Assembly (NCBI GenBank): GCA_020431135.1
Contig: JAGQIT010000416.1
Span: forward strand, 1 to 5,211
Source: Myxococcales bacterium
Lineage (GTDB): Bacteria; Myxococcota_A; Polyangia; Nannocystales; Nannocystaceae
Direction of reading: 5' to 3'
DNA length: 5,211 nucleotides
In this document: positions 1 to 5,177 of the stretch, one piece after another
Position numbering within the stretch: position 1 is the first letter of the stretch
How the letters are laid out: each line of letters starts with the position of its first letter
Program-made: the position numbers and the translations under genes
The notes under the pieces: generated by a model
Databases searched by the model: none
Told to the model about the DNA's origin: nothing
What the model saw: the letters and a program-made list of their open reading frames with translations, nothing else

Positions 1-1
1 C

Positions 2-31
2 AACCTCGCCAAGTCGGTGACGGTCGAGTAG
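2..31 (+). CDS. 3' end of an upstream gene (partial, unidentified)
   Basis: One plus-strand frame reads NLAKSVTVE and then TAG at 29-31, with codons ending mostly in G or C as in the other genes here. The fragment is cut by the window edge and too short to assign to a family. Its support is positional: it ends just before overlapping inverted repeats and points towards the convergent Coq4-like gene. A chance open frame of nine codons in GC-rich DNA is quite possible. Confidence 0.3.
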   Translation, partial: NLAKSVTVE

Positions 32-43
32 GCGCCGCGCGCC

Positions 44-86
44 GAGGAGGACCTGAGGCCCTCCTCAGCTCCTGCAGCGCCTCAGG
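44..86. terminator. overlapping inverted repeats, candidate bidirectional terminator
   Basis: Several mutually exclusive stems can form. GAGGAGG at 44-50 pairs with CCTCCTC at 60-66. CTGAGG at 53-58 pairs with CCTCAG at 63-68 across a 4-nt loop. CCTGAGGC at 52-59 pairs with GCCTCAGG at 79-86. The block lies between two converging gene ends, and its right arm overlaps the Coq4-like stop codon. No T-tract follows, so classical intrinsic termination is unproven; GC-rich genomes often use such stems. Confidence 0.45.
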
Positions 87-786
87 CGGCCGCGGGGATC
101 TCGGCGAGCTCCGGCGCCGCCGGCCGACCGGCGCTGAGCACCAGCTCCGGGGTGATCCCGAAGCGCTCGCGGACCTCGCTGAGCGACTGGTCGAGGAGCG
201 CGGCCCAGTCGACGCCGAGGAGCGAGCGGACGCTCTTGCCGTAGCCCCAGCCGGTGGCCATCGCGTCCATCCGCCGGCGCAGGTCCTCGGGCCTGAAGAG
301 CACGCCGTTGAGGAGCCCGGCCGAGAGGATCGTCCCGGCGATCGCCCCCTCGAACTGCGCGAGGTAGAAGGCCTGGAGGCCGAGCTCGCCGGCCTCGTCG
401 GTGTCGAAGCCGGTGACCACGTGCCAGAGGTCGTGGCTGCGCTCGAGGTGGATCTGGAGGCGGCGGGCCTCGGTCTGCTCGCTGGGGTCGTGGCGGTAGA
501 GGTCCTCGATCGAGAAGCCGCGGCTGTCGATGAACTCGGCGAAGGCGCGCCCGAGGGTCCCCTCGGGGAGCTCACGGAGGACCACGAGATCGAGGACGAG
601 CGGCGGATCGCCGCGGTCGAGCATCGCCTGGACAGCCGGCAGCGCGAGGATCGGCGCGAGCTTCTCGTCGCCCTCGTGATCGACGATCTCGTTGATCAGG
701 TTGAAGACAATGTCGAGGTTGGCGACGCTGCGGACGAGCCGGGCGTAGGCGATCAGGAAGCGGGCACCGTTGATGAGCTTGGACAT
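82..786 (-). CDS. Coq4-family protein (ubiquinone biosynthesis COQ4-like)
   Basis: A 234-residue protein with the Coq4 family signature: H118-D119-L-W-H122 followed eleven residues later by E134, i.e. HDxxH-x11-E, the zinc-ligand motif of COQ4. The following stretch (TDEAGELGLQAF) and the C-terminal GYGKSVRSLLGVDW...LSEVRERFGI segment also look like Coq4. Eukaryotic COQ4 is a mitochondrial protein of the coenzyme Q complex, linked to oxidative decarboxylation at ring carbon C1; bacterial homologues are mostly uncharacterised. No signal peptide is seen, and the N-terminus (LINGARFLIAYARLVRS) could be a peripheral amphipathic helix. The start was chosen because GAGGAG lies six bases upstream of this ATG; the same frame extends to an ATG at 976-978, inside tetR. 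Divergent from the TetR gene, which probably regulates it. No other quinone genes are nearby, so a role in ubiquinone synthesis is not established. Confidence 0.88.
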   Translation of the reverse strand: MSKLINGARFLIAYARLVRSVANLDIVFNLINEIVDHEGDEKLAPILALPAVQAMLDRGDPPLVLDLVVLRELPEGTLGRAFAEFIDSRGFSIEDLYRHDPSEQTEARRLQIHLERSHDLWHVVTGFDTDEAGELGLQAFYLAQFEGAIAGTILSAGLLNGVLFRPEDLRRRMDAMATGWGYGKSVRSLLGVDWAALLDQSLSEVRERFGITPELVLSAGRPAAPELAEIPAAA

Positions 787-835
787 CTCGTTCTCCTCGG
801 GCCGCGGCTCTCGCTCCTCCGCCGCCCTCAGAAAA

Positions 836-864
836 AACATGAGACTCTGCTCAGATAATGTAAA
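836..864 (-). promoter_or_regulatory. candidate sigma70-type promoter of the Coq4-like gene
   Basis: On the minus strand TTTACA (859-864, five of six matches to TTGACA) is followed by exactly 17 bases and then CATGTT (836-841, three of six matches to TATAAT, keeping A2 and T6). Transcription would begin near 828 and give a leader of about 40 nt before the ATG. It lies in the most AT-rich part of the local sequence. The -10 box is poor, so this is a suggestion. Confidence 0.35.
840..853. promoter_or_regulatory. inverted repeat, candidate TetR operator
   Basis: TGAG-N6-CTCA lies between the proposed -35 and -10 boxes of the Coq4-like gene. TetR-family repressors usually bind palindromes in the divergent intergenic region, so a repressor here would block that promoter. 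The arms are only four bases and could occur by chance. Confidence 0.3.
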
Positions 865-873
865 CTCGCGTTT
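854..873 (+). promoter_or_regulatory. candidate tetR -10 box and autoregulatory palindrome
   Basis: GATAAT (854-859) resembles a -10 box; no matching -35 is visible. Overlapping its downstream side is AAAC-TCGC-GTTT (862-873), a second inverted repeat that ends just before the proposed tetR start codon. With transcription starting near 866 the tetR leader would be about a dozen bases, consistent with the lack of a ribosome binding site. Both elements are weak. Confidence 0.3.
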
Positions 874-877
874 GGCG

Positions 878-1540
878 ATGGCGAAGCGCGGGGACAAGAA
901 GACCAAGAGATCGGCCGAGAACCGGCGCAGGGCGCCCTCGCAGGCGCGCTCGCGCGCCACCGTCGAGGCCATCCTCACGGCGACGGCTCAGATTCTCTCG
1001 CGCGAGGGGCCGGAGGCGGCGACGACCAAGGCCATCGCCGCGCGCGCGGGCGTGAGCATCGGCTCGCTCTACCAGTACTTCGGCGGCCAGGGCGAGATCA
1101 TCGACACCCTCGCCCGCCGTCACGTCGACGAGATGCGCGCGGTCCTCAGCGACGCCCTCGCCGAGCTCATCCGCCTGCCGATCGCCGACGCGGTGCCGCG
1201 GCTGATGCAGGCGCTGATCGCCTCGCACCAGGTCGACCCAGAGCTCGACCACGTCCTCCACCGCCTCCAGCCGATGCAGGACGGGGCGATCATCGATGAA
1301 TTCCAGGACTTCTCGGCGACGGTGGCCGCCGCCGCGCTGCGCAGCCACCCGGACGTCGAGGTCGGCGATCCGGAGCTTGTCGGCGCGCTCCTCACGGAGG
1401 CGGTCGGCGGGATCCTGCGAGAGACCCTGCGCCGCCACCCAGAGCGCCTCGACGACCCCACGCTTGAACGGGCGCTCTGTGACATCGTCCTCGGCTTCCT
1501 CGACCGCCAGCGGCGGCGCGCCGGCGGCGAGAGCACCTGA
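878..1540 (+). CDS. TetR/AcrR-family transcriptional regulator
   Basis: A 220-residue protein, normal for the family. A basic tail (residues 1-20, many K and R) precedes the TetR N-terminal domain: helix 1 at about 25-42 (RATVEAILTATAQILSREG) and the helix-turn-helix at about 47-68, with the typical TTKAIAARAGVSIGSLYQYF recognition region. The C-terminal part (about 75-210) is all-helical and should form the ligand pocket and dimer interface; the ligand cannot be told from sequence. The ATG chosen is the first that gives a usual TetR N-terminus; upstream in-frame ATGs at 770, 773 and 839 would run into the Coq4-like gene or its promoter. No clear ribosome binding site precedes it, so it may be translated from a very short leader. 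It probably represses itself and the divergent Coq4-like gene. Confidence 0.9.
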   Translation: MAKRGDKKTKRSAENRRRAPSQARSRATVEAILTATAQILSREGPEAATTKAIAARAGVSIGSLYQYFGGQGEIIDTLARRHVDEMRAVLSDALAELIRLPIADAVPRLMQALIASHQVDPELDHVLHRLQPMQDGAIIDEFQDFSATVAAAALRSHPDVEVGDPELVGALLTEAVGGILRETLRRHPERLDDPTLERALCDIVLGFLDRQRRRAGGEST

Positions 1541-1550
1541 CGGGCCCGCA

Positions 1551-1570
1551 GAGGACCTGAGCAGGTCCTC
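1551..1570. terminator. palindromic hairpin between convergent genes
   Basis: Nine-base arms GAGGACCTG and CAGGTCCTC meet around a central AG, giving an 8-bp stem with a GAGC tetraloop. It lies ten bases after the tetR stop and about 45 bases beyond the end of the convergent SDR gene, where a terminator serving both is expected. No T-run follows on either strand. The left arm with the next bases, GAGGACCTGAG, also occurs at 47-57. Confidence 0.6.
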
Positions 1571-1615
1571 ATGGCGGGGCCGTCGGCGTCGAGCGGGAGC
1601 GGGATCATTCATCGC

Positions 1616-2303
1616 TCACGCCGAGACCGCGAGGCGTCGACCGACGTAGTCGCTGCGCACGGCCGCGTCGGCGAGGACCTCGGCGACCGCCGCCCGCGGC
1701 ACGTCCATGCTCCGGGTCTCGCCGTCCGCCGACACGAGCACGGGGCGCGTCGGACCGTCGCCGAGGCTCACCGGGCGGACCATCACCCACTCGAGGTCGC
1801 TGGCGGCGACGAGCCGCTCCTGGCGCTCGGTCGAGGATCTGCGGCTTGAGGAGGAGATCGAACATCAGCCGCCAGCCGACCGAGAGGCCGGCGCGGGTCT
1901 CGGCGACGCCGTAGGTGGTCTGGACGACGAGGCGGCGGACGCCCTGGCGCTTCATCGCCTCGATGACGTTGCGGGTGCCCTCGGAGCGCACGCGCATCGA
2001 CGTCGCCGCGCTGCCGCGCAGGCGGACGAGGAGCGGGTTCTCGCGGATCCCCAGGATGACGACGACGGCGTCCTTGCCGGCGACCGCGTGCTCGACGGTC
2101 GTCGGCTCGAGGGCGTCGCCGACGACGACGTCGACGCCCTCCGGGAGGTCGTCGCCCATGGCGTCGGCGCGGCGGACGAAGGCCGTGATGGCGTGGCCGC
2201 GGGCGGCGAGCTCAGCGGTGACAAGGCGTCCCGTCGCGCCGTTGGCACCGACGACGAGGATCTTGAGGGGCGTGCTGTGAAGGGTGGTGTTGGCTTCGCT
2301 CAT
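1616..2303 (-). pseudogene. NAD(P)-binding NmrA-like / atypical SDR protein, frameshifted
   Basis: The first 158 codons encode a Rossmann-fold protein. LKILVV is followed by the nucleotide-binding GANGATG (GxxGxxG, residues 19-25), then VVGDALEP, an SEGTRNVIEAMKRQGVRRLVV helix-strand unit and the TTYG segment, all typical of atypical SDRs of the NmrA/BVR-B-like type. After LLLKPQILD the frame turns into arginine-rich nonsense running to 1605. From 1828 the adjacent frame gives the expected remainder, starting ERQERLVAASDLEWVMVRP and ending 70 codons later at TGA 1616-1618. The net change near 1829 is one extra base or two missing bases; the family pattern (PLLADKERQE-like) slightly favours two missing. 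Whole, it would be about 228 residues and probably a cytosolic oxidoreductase of unknown substrate. It is divergent from the LysR gene. It could be a true pseudogene or a sequencing error. Confidence 0.8.
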
Positions 2304-2326
2304 GCGGTGAGCTTGGGGCCTCGTCG

Positions 2327-2374
2327 CTCATGAACAAAATGGTTCAAGTTGATAGACTCATGAACATGAATCAT
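2327..2374. promoter_or_regulatory. LysR/SDR divergent control region with repeated half-sites
   Basis: This AT-rich island holds TGAAC (2331-2335), GTTCA (2342-2346) and TGAAC (2361-2365). The first two form TGAAC-N6-GTTCA. CTCATGAACA occurs at 2327-2336 and again at 2357-2366, exactly 30 bp apart, about three helical turns, so both copies face the same side of the DNA. ATGA-A-TCAT (2366-2374) is a further small palindrome. LysR-type regulators typically bind two sites in such a region. No confident -35/-10 pair was found on either strand. Confidence 0.45.
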
Positions 2375-3346
2375 TCCGTGCGCGCTCTCCACGGGATCGA
2401 CCTCAACCTCCTCGCGGCCTTCGACGCGCTCGCCGAGGAGCGCAACGTCACCCGCGCGGCCGCCCGCGCCGGGGTCACGCAGTCGGCGATGAGCCACACG
2501 CTCCGGCGCCTGCGCGACCTCCTCGGCGATCCGCTCCTCGTCCGCGGCGGCGGCGGCATGGTGCTCACGCCCCGCGCCGAGGCCCTGCGCGCGCCGCTGC
2601 GGGCTGCGCTCGCCGAGCTCGCGCGGGTTCTCGATGAGCCCGCGCAGTTCGACCCCGCGACCTCGACGCGAGGCTTCCGCGTCGTCGCCCCGGATCTCTT
2701 CGACATGCTCGCGCTGCCGCGGCTCCTCCCGAGGCTCGCCGCCCAGGCGCCGGGGATCGATCTCGCCGTCGTCCCCCGGCCGCCGCGCCTCAGCGACGCC
2801 CTCGAGGCCGGCGAGCTCGACCTCGCGGTCGAGCCGGTGCTCCTCGACGACGAGCCCCTCGACCGCGCCCGCGAGCCCGCGCCGAGGCTCCAGCGTCGGA
2901 CCCTCTTCCGCGACCGCATGCGCTGCTTCGTCCGCCGCGGGCACCCGGCGATCACGAAGTCGCGGCGCCTCGGCATGCGCGCGTTCACGGCCGCGGGTCA
3001 CGTTCTCGTGTCGCCGGCCGGGGCCGGTCCCGGCGTCGTTGATCGCCACCTCGAGCGCGCCGGCGAGCGCCGCCGGGTCGTCGTCCGCGTCCCGCAATTC
3101 GGCTCAGCGCTGGCGATCGCGGCGCACAGCGATCTCATCCTAACCGCCCCTTCGTCGCTGATCGCGGCCGAGGGCGCCGAGGCCGGGCTCGTCTCCCTCG
3201 CCCCTCCCCTCGCCCTCCCGGAGCACGCGATCGCCATGCACTGGCACCCGCGCTTCAGCGAAGATCCCGGGCACCGCTGGCTCCGCGGCGCGCTCGTCGA
3301 AGCGACCCGAGGTCTGCCGCCGCGCGGGCACACGCGGTCGACGTAG
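2366..3346 (+). CDS. LysR-family transcriptional regulator (NodD/nitroaromatics-like)
   Basis: A 326-residue protein, close to the usual LysR length. Residues 10-70 are the LysR winged helix-turn-helix: GIDLNLLAAFDALAEERNVT, then AAARAGVTQSAMSHTLRRLR and LLGDPLLVR. Residues about 100-310 form the substrate-binding-like effector domain; FRDRMRCFVRRGHPA (181-195), VSPAGAGPGVVDRHLE (215-230) and the RVPQF...HSDLILT stretch (241-260) resemble the NodD/LinR-type subgroup that senses aromatic or similar small molecules. The ligand is unknown. In-frame ATGs at 2330, 2339 and 2360 are also possible; 2366 was preferred because it leaves room for the divergent promoters and gives the usual short lead into IDLNLL. 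The extra N-terminal codons of the longer versions are AT-rich, unlike the gene. It likely controls itself and the divergent SDR gene. Confidence 0.9.
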   Translation: MNHSVRALHGIDLNLLAAFDALAEERNVTRAAARAGVTQSAMSHTLRRLRDLLGDPLLVRGGGGMVLTPRAEALRAPLRAALAELARVLDEPAQFDPATSTRGFRVVAPDLFDMLALPRLLPRLAAQAPGIDLAVVPRPPRLSDALEAGELDLAVEPVLLDDEPLDRAREPAPRLQRRTLFRDRMRCFVRRGHPAITKSRRLGMRAFTAAGHVLVSPAGAGPGVVDRHLERAGERRRVVVRVPQFGSALAIAAHSDLILTAPSSLIAAEGAEAGLVSLAPPLALPEHAIAMHWHPRFSEDPGHRWLRGALVEATRGLPPRGHTRST

Positions 3347-3588
3347 GAGGCGCTGGGAGTCCTGTCCGCACCCTCGCCGCGCGCCTCGCTCAAGCGCGCC
3401 GAGTGCTCGTCGCTCGACGTTGGCGCTCCTCTGGAGCTCCGTCACGCACGTCCGCGTTCTCGAGCCGTGGTGCGAACGGAGCTGCGGCGCGCGAGCGCAC
3501 GAGTCCGCGTGGCGCTCGCGGCTCTCGCACCGAGTCTTCACCACGCCCTCGCCGACCAACGCGCGGGCGAGAGCACGCGCGGCGGCCC
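3347..3588. other. GC-rich stretch after the LysR gene, no confident gene
   Basis: Open frames cross this stretch on both strands, but their predicted peptides are arginine-, serine- and alanine-rich with poor third-position bias, as expected of non-coding GC-rich DNA. One plus-strand frame from an ATG at 3403 is continuous with the LRR protein and could be its true N-terminus. Weak inverted repeats follow the LysR stop (GAGGCGC 3347-3353 with GCGCCTC 3381-3387; GCGCGC 3379-3384 with 3394-3399) and might terminate that transcript. Confidence 0.4.
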
Positions 3589-4383
3589 ATGGCCGGCCGC
3601 GCCGCAGCGGGGCTCGATGCTCGCCCTGCGCATACGCTCGCCGTCGCCGTCGCAACCACTGCTACGCTCCTCCGGGCCGTGTCCAGGCGACGCCCACACA
3701 GCCGACACGAGCGCTTCGCCGCGCTCGAGCGGCTCCTCGCCGCGCCGGCGGACACCAGCTCGTGGGGGCAGACGATCACCGCGCTCGCCTGGTGGCCCGC
3801 GGAGCACGACCTCGCCGACGCCGTCGCCCGCGTCGAGGCGATCGCCGAGCGCTGGCATTGGTCGCAGCGCCGCCTCACCCGCGCCTGCGCGCGCGAGCTC
3901 GAGGCCGGCCGCGTCGGCCCCCACCTGCGTCTCCTCCGCGACCTCGACCTCAACCCGCTGTGGCGCGTCCGCGACCGCGCCGGCCTCCTCCGGGCGATGA
4001 TCGAGCGCGGCGGCCTGCGTCAGCTCTGCCGCTTCACGCTGCGCTACGCCGACGGCCCGCGGATCGTCGACGCCCTCGTCGACGGCCCCGTCGTCGGCCT
4101 GCGCGACCTCTCGCTCGGCGCCTGCGGGATCACGCCAGAGGCCGCGGAGCGCCTCGCGGCCACGCCGGCGCTCGCGGGTCTGCGCCGCCTCAGCCTCCAC
4201 AGCAACCGGATCGCCGACGCCGGCGCGCTCGCCCTCGTCGCCTCCCCGCACCTGCGCGGGCTCGAGTACCTCAACCTCTACAGCAACCGGATCTCGACCG
4301 ACGCCCTGCGAGCGCTCGTCGACGCGCCGCAGTGGGCCGGCGCGCAGAAGATCCTCCACGCCCAGCACCTTCACGGCTGGTGA
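3589..4383 (+). CDS. leucine-rich-repeat protein of about 264 residues
   Basis: The C-terminal third has three in-register 27-residue leucine-rich repeats (residues 171-197, 198-224, 225-251 from this start) with cores LRDLSLGACGIT, LRRLSLHSNRIA and LEYLNLYSNRIS. A poorer unit (LRQLCRFTLRYADGPRIV) precedes them. LRRs build a curved binding surface, so the protein probably binds another protein; the partner is unknown. The region before the repeats (ERFAALERLL...AWWPAEHDLADAVARVEAIAERW) is helical, with no recognised domain; the TIGR02996 domain often seen with myxobacterial LRR proteins is not visible. No convincing signal peptide is present. The start is uncertain: the same frame is open from an ATG at 3403, and a GTG at 3679 is possible. 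Third-position GC becomes strong only after about 3700. A hairpin overlaps the stop codon. Confidence 0.7.
   Translation: MAGRAAAGLDARPAHTLAVAVATTATLLRAVSRRRPHSRHERFAALERLLAAPADTSSWGQTITALAWWPAEHDLADAVARVEAIAERWHWSQRRLTRACARELEAGRVGPHLRLLRDLDLNPLWRVRDRAGLLRAMIERGGLRQLCRFTLRYADGPRIVDALVDGPVVGLRDLSLGACGITPEAAERLAATPALAGLRRLSLHSNRIADAGALALVASPHLRGLEYLNLYSNRISTDALRALVDAPQWAGAQKILHAQHLHGW
4099..4341 (+). repeat. three 81-bp units encoding LRRs
   Basis: The three LRR units are each exactly 81 bases. The second and third still share ACAGCAACCGGATC at the nucleotide level (4199-4212 and 4280-4293, 81 apart). This suggests growth by tandem duplication, with the first unit more diverged. Confidence 0.75.
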
Positions 4384-4407
4384 GGCGACGAGCTCGACGC
4401 CTCACCA
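4378..4407 (+). terminator. hairpin overlapping the LRR gene stop codon
   Basis: TGGTGAGGCG (4378-4387) pairs perfectly with CGCCTCACCA (4398-4407). Inside, after an A-A mismatch, CG pairs with CG around a loop of AGCT. The TGA stop codon lies within the left arm. Stem strength and position suggest a terminator or a 3'-end-protecting structure; there is no T-tract. Confidence 0.6.
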
Positions 4408-4592
4408 CGCCCGCTCGCCTCGGCGAGGAGGTCGCCCTCGCCCGCGTCGCCGGCGAGGATCCCCGCGAGGGTCGCACGCAGCGGCGCCACGCGCCCCGTA
4501 CGGCCGTGATCCCCGATTGTTGGCCACCCCCTTGAGCGCCGGGCGCGGAGGACCGATGCTGTCGTCCCCGCCCCTCACATCACGGCAACACC

Positions 4593-4625
4593 GGCGCCGC
4601 CCGTGTGAATGCTCTCGGCGGCGCC
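4593..4625. other. 9-bp all-GC stem-loop in intergenic DNA
   Basis: GGCGCCGCC (4593-4601) pairs perfectly with GGCGGCGCC (4617-4625) across a 15-nt loop that is less GC-rich than its surroundings. It lies between the LRR gene's own hairpin and the promoter-like island of the next gene. It could be a second terminator shielding the downstream promoter, or a structured RNA element; the sequence does not decide. Confidence 0.4.
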
Positions 4626-4680
4626 CCGCCGTGTACGAGCTGCTGGCTCCGACCGCGCTCGCCACCCAAGAAGCGAAGCG

Positions 4681-4709
4681 TTATTCTGGATTCTTCTTTC
4701 ATGTAAACT
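4681..4709 (+). promoter_or_regulatory. candidate promoter of the winged-helix gene
   Basis: TAAACT (4704-4709) matches four of six bases of a -10 box and is directly preceded by TG. TTATTC lies 17 bases upstream but is a poor -35. Downstream are TTCGCGAA (4712-4719) and TGCATGCA (4730-4737), perfect 8-bp palindromes that could be operators for the small regulator itself. The leader would be roughly 60 nt. Confidence 0.3.
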
Positions 4710-4774
4710 TCTTCGCGAATGATTGTTCGTGCATGCAAGGTCCTATCTTCCCGCAGAGTGAACTCACGAGTGCC

Positions 4775-5101
4775 ATGACAGACGAGGCTCAAAGCGCGAC
4801 CTGGACGTTCCTGAGCAACCACGGGCACGTCCTCGTCTGCCTCGCCGTCGATCCCAACACGCGCCTGCGGGACATCGCCGCCCAGGTCGGGATCACGGAG
4901 CGGGCGATCCAGAAGATCCTCGGCGACCTCGAGGGCGCCGGCATCATCACGCGGATCCGCGAGGGTCGACGCAACCGCTACGTCGTCCACCCCGACGCGC
5001 CGCTGCGCCACCCCCTCGAGGCCCACCAGAGCGTGGGTGACCTCCTCAGCATGGTCGTCGCCGATTGGGACCGCCGCAAGCGCCCCGCGGCGGACGACTG
5101 A
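4775..5101 (+). CDS. small winged-helix (MarR/ArsR-like) transcriptional regulator
   Basis: A 108-residue protein of a recognisable small winged-helix type known mainly from GC-rich bacteria. The N-terminus ATWTFLSNHGHVLVCLA is the first helix; LRDIAAQVGITERAIQKILGDLEGAG (about 31-56) is the helix-turn-helix; ITRIREGRRNRYVV (58-71) is the wing, with the basic GRRNRY tip; and HPLEAHQSVGDLLSMV (79-94) is the C-terminal helix, probably for dimerisation. No ligand or metal-binding cysteines typical of ArsR sensors are seen, so the signal is unknown. This ATG was chosen because family members start with a few residues before the TWTFLxNHGHVL motif; the in-frame ATG at 4517 would add 86 residues translated from AT-rich, promoter-like DNA. 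It appears to be a single-gene transcript between hairpins. Confidence 0.85.
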   Translation: MTDEAQSATWTFLSNHGHVLVCLAVDPNTRLRDIAAQVGITERAIQKILGDLEGAGIITRIREGRRNRYVVHPDAPLRHPLEAHQSVGDLLSMVVADWDRRKRPAADD

Positions 5102-5114
5102 CGCCGCGGCGAGA

Positions 5115-5177
5115 GGCGGCCAGAACCGCCGCCAGCGGTCCCCTGCGCCGCGCCTGAGGCCGTGGCCCTAGCGGCGC
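5115..5177. terminator. tandem GC-rich hairpins after the winged-helix gene
   Basis: Two stems follow the stop codon: GGCGG (5115-5119) with CCGCC (5126-5130) across a 6-nt loop, and GCGCCGC (5145-5151) with GCGGCGC (5171-5177) across a 19-nt loop. Either could end transcription. Neither is followed by a T-run, and short GC stems are common by chance in such DNA. Confidence 0.4.

Larger units (their letters stand above)
4408..4774. other. intergenic region before the winged-helix gene
   Basis: About 370 bases without a confident gene. The first 250 are GC-rich and contain the stem-loop at 4593-4625. The last 100 or so (from about 4672) are markedly AT-rich for this genome and look like promoter and leader DNA. 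A plus-strand frame from an ATG at 4517 runs into the winged-helix gene, but its peptide before residue 87 looks non-coding. A minus-strand frame ending at 4371 has coding-like codon use over about 40 codons but no ATG. Confidence 0.5.

Noticed and set aside
421..858. Plus-strand open frame of 145 codons opposite the Coq4-like gene
   Set aside because: Its peptide is a shadow, rich in E, D, V and L from antisense codons; the opposite strand has clear family motifs.
787..978. Longer N-terminus for the Coq4-like protein from an ATG at 976-978
   Set aside because: It would overlap tetR, the extra 64 residues look non-coding, and a good GAGGAG ribosome binding site precedes the internal ATG at 784-786.
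851..1612. Minus-strand open frame of 253 codons opposite tetR
   Set aside because: Antisense shadow with arginine-rich composition and no motif; tetR on the other strand is clear.
1605..1828. Arginine- and glycine-rich C-terminal tail of the SDR in its original frame
   Set aside because: The adjacent frame gives the expected family sequence, so the tail is an out-of-frame product rather than a real domain.
1707..2333. Plus-strand open frame of 208 codons opposite the SDR gene
   Set aside because: Antisense shadow; it also reads through the LysR control region.
2300..3097. Minus-strand open frame of 265 codons opposite the LysR gene
   Set aside because: Low-complexity R/E/A-rich shadow, while the LysR protein has full family motifs.
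3538..4374. Minus-strand open frame of 278 codons opposite the LRR gene
   Set aside because: E/R/A/V-rich antisense shadow without recognisable motifs.
3420..4535. Plus-strand open frame of 371 codons overlapping the LRR gene
   Set aside because: Almost entirely R, A and P from a shifted frame; the LRR repeats are in another frame.
4402..4665. Minus-strand open frame of 87 codons in the intergenic region
   Set aside because: Low-complexity arginine-rich peptide with no ribosome binding site or family resemblance.
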